Shown here piece after piece: positions 63,147 to 64,000 of a stretch of DNA of 64,000 nt. The translations under genes and the position numbers were made by a program. The notes under the pieces are model-generated. The model saw nothing but the letters and a program-made list of their open reading frames with translations. It made no database searches and was not told the DNA's origin. The stretch lies in the NCBI RefSeq assembly GCF_004379255.2, contig NC_056037.1, positions 10,240,902-10,304,901 of the forward strand. Reading direction: 5' to 3'. This stretch comes from Salvia splendens. Lineage: Eukaryota; Streptophyta; Magnoliopsida; Lamiales; Lamiaceae. The first letter of the stretch is position 1; every line of letters starts with the position of its first letter.

Positions 63147-64000
63147 GAGCATCCACTACGCTGTCCCCCCACCGTCCCTTAAACTACTATTTGAGGGCCC
63201 CACTGTACTTTATTCCTCCATCCCTTAACTAAGAGATGGAACCTGCAACGCTCCGTCCCTTAATTACTATTCATTCAATTTCAGTTTTTTTTATTTTTTT
63301 TCAACAAATTCAATTAAAAAAACAAACTTCATTAAAATTAAAACAACATTAAAATTCAAAAAAATAGAAAAAAGACATAATTAAAATCCTAAAAAAATAA
63401 AATTGACATAATTTAATTTTCTCCGCCAAAGTTTTCCCAAATGTGCTAAATTATATCCTGTTGGAGTTGGGCGTGAGCGCTAGAGTCGCGTGTCCTTGCC
63501 CGAATAAACAACCGTTCTTGTATTGACGGATGCGCTCCACTTCGCGGCGGACTACTTGCTGTTGAGCTTCCGGGGGATTCGGGGTCGAACCAATTTCCCG
63601 CCTCGGGTCCTTCGTCTTGGACAATCATGTTGTGCAATATTATGCATGTATACATGATGTCGACCATGCTCTCCATGAACCACGAACAAGCCGGGGCTTT
63701 GATGATGTTGAAGCGCGCTTGGAGAACCCCGAATGCCCTCTCCACATCCTTACGAGCAGCCTTCTGCTTCTGCGCAAAAAAGAGCCTGCTTTGGGTTTAC
63801 AGGCCTGCTGCACGTCTTCACGAAGGTCGGCCACTTCGGGTAGATGCCGTCGGCGAGGTAGTACCCCATTTTATACAGTCAGTTGGTGGCGACGAAGTTG
63901 ATGGCCGGCGCTTTACCATCCAAAACTTCGGTAAAGAGGTCGGACTGGTGGAGCACGTTTACGTCATTGTTCGACCCGGGGACCCCGAAGTACGCGTGCC
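63147..64000 (-). mobile_element. PIF/Harbinger element H (ORF2 type), runs off the right edge
   Basis: The 3' end GAGCATCCACTACGC starts at 63147 after TTA. The AT-rich tail and ORF2 C-terminus closely resemble element E in reverse orientation. The 5' part and left TIR lie beyond the window. Confidence 0.88.
63420..64000 (-). pseudogene. Harbinger transposase C-terminal half, degenerate
   Basis: From the window edge: YFGVPGSNNDVNVLHQSDLF (second catalytic Asp), an in-frame TGA after NFVATN (about 63878-63880), YYLADGIYPKWPTFVK, a frameshift near 63770, then ERAFGVLQARFNIIKAP (catalytic Glu), IMYTCIILHNMIVQDEG and the C-terminus to about 63420. Same family as the copy at 26004-27239. Confidence 0.85.

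Overview
This is nuclear DNA from a flowering plant. The genes are intron-rich with GT-AG splicing and plant-specific families (CASP-like, bHLH137-like, plant-type SEC24 and DHHC proteins), and the AT-rich intergenic space is full of plant transposons. Several protein features fit an asterid, possibly Lamiales, but I cannot fix the species from sequence alone.

Layout. 1-4130 (-): 5' part of a SEC24-like COPII gene that runs off the left edge. 4277-15324: a PIF/Harbinger element carrying a degenerate Myb-like ORF1, split by a 9.08-kb LTR retrotransposon (6104-15185, TSD CGGCG) with very long LTRs and almost no coding capacity. 15466-16741: a non-autonomous hAT element. 17108-19756: two adjacent Harbinger elements. 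22487-23407: a Harbinger deletion derivative. 23658-25125 (+): mitochondrial phosphate carrier. 25582-27544: a Harbinger element carrying only the transposase. 31460-33149 (+): bHLH137-like factor with a CACTA MITE in its last intron. 34402-35112 (-): CASP-like membrane protein. 36151-40493 (-): Atos/FAM214-like gene with apparent frameshifts and a damaged splice donor. 46708-46866 (+): a 52-residue membrane peptide ORF. 48040-51154 (-): UBC27-type E2. 51463-53368: a Harbinger element with a nearly intact transposase. 53761-54350 (+): TIM8. 54573-56991 (-): DHHC S-acyltransferase. 57000-64000: repeat-rich DNA ending inside another Harbinger transposase.

The cellular genes are unrelated housekeeping and developmental genes, not a pathway. 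From memory, TIM8, UBC27 and bHLH137 also lie close together on Arabidopsis chromosome 5, which suggests conserved microsynteny.

The most unusual observation concerns the eight PIF/Harbinger insertions. No element here carries both Harbinger genes. Elements with only ORF1 (Myb/SANT-like) and elements with only ORF2 (DDE transposase) have matching promoters, leaders and 3' tails, so the cargo looks exchanged cassette-like between start and stop codon. This occurs in two subfamilies (17108-18988 with 25582-27544; 4277-15324 with 51463-53368). It looks like a binary transposon whose two genes travel in separate elements. All copies seen here are damaged, so this is an inference from structure.
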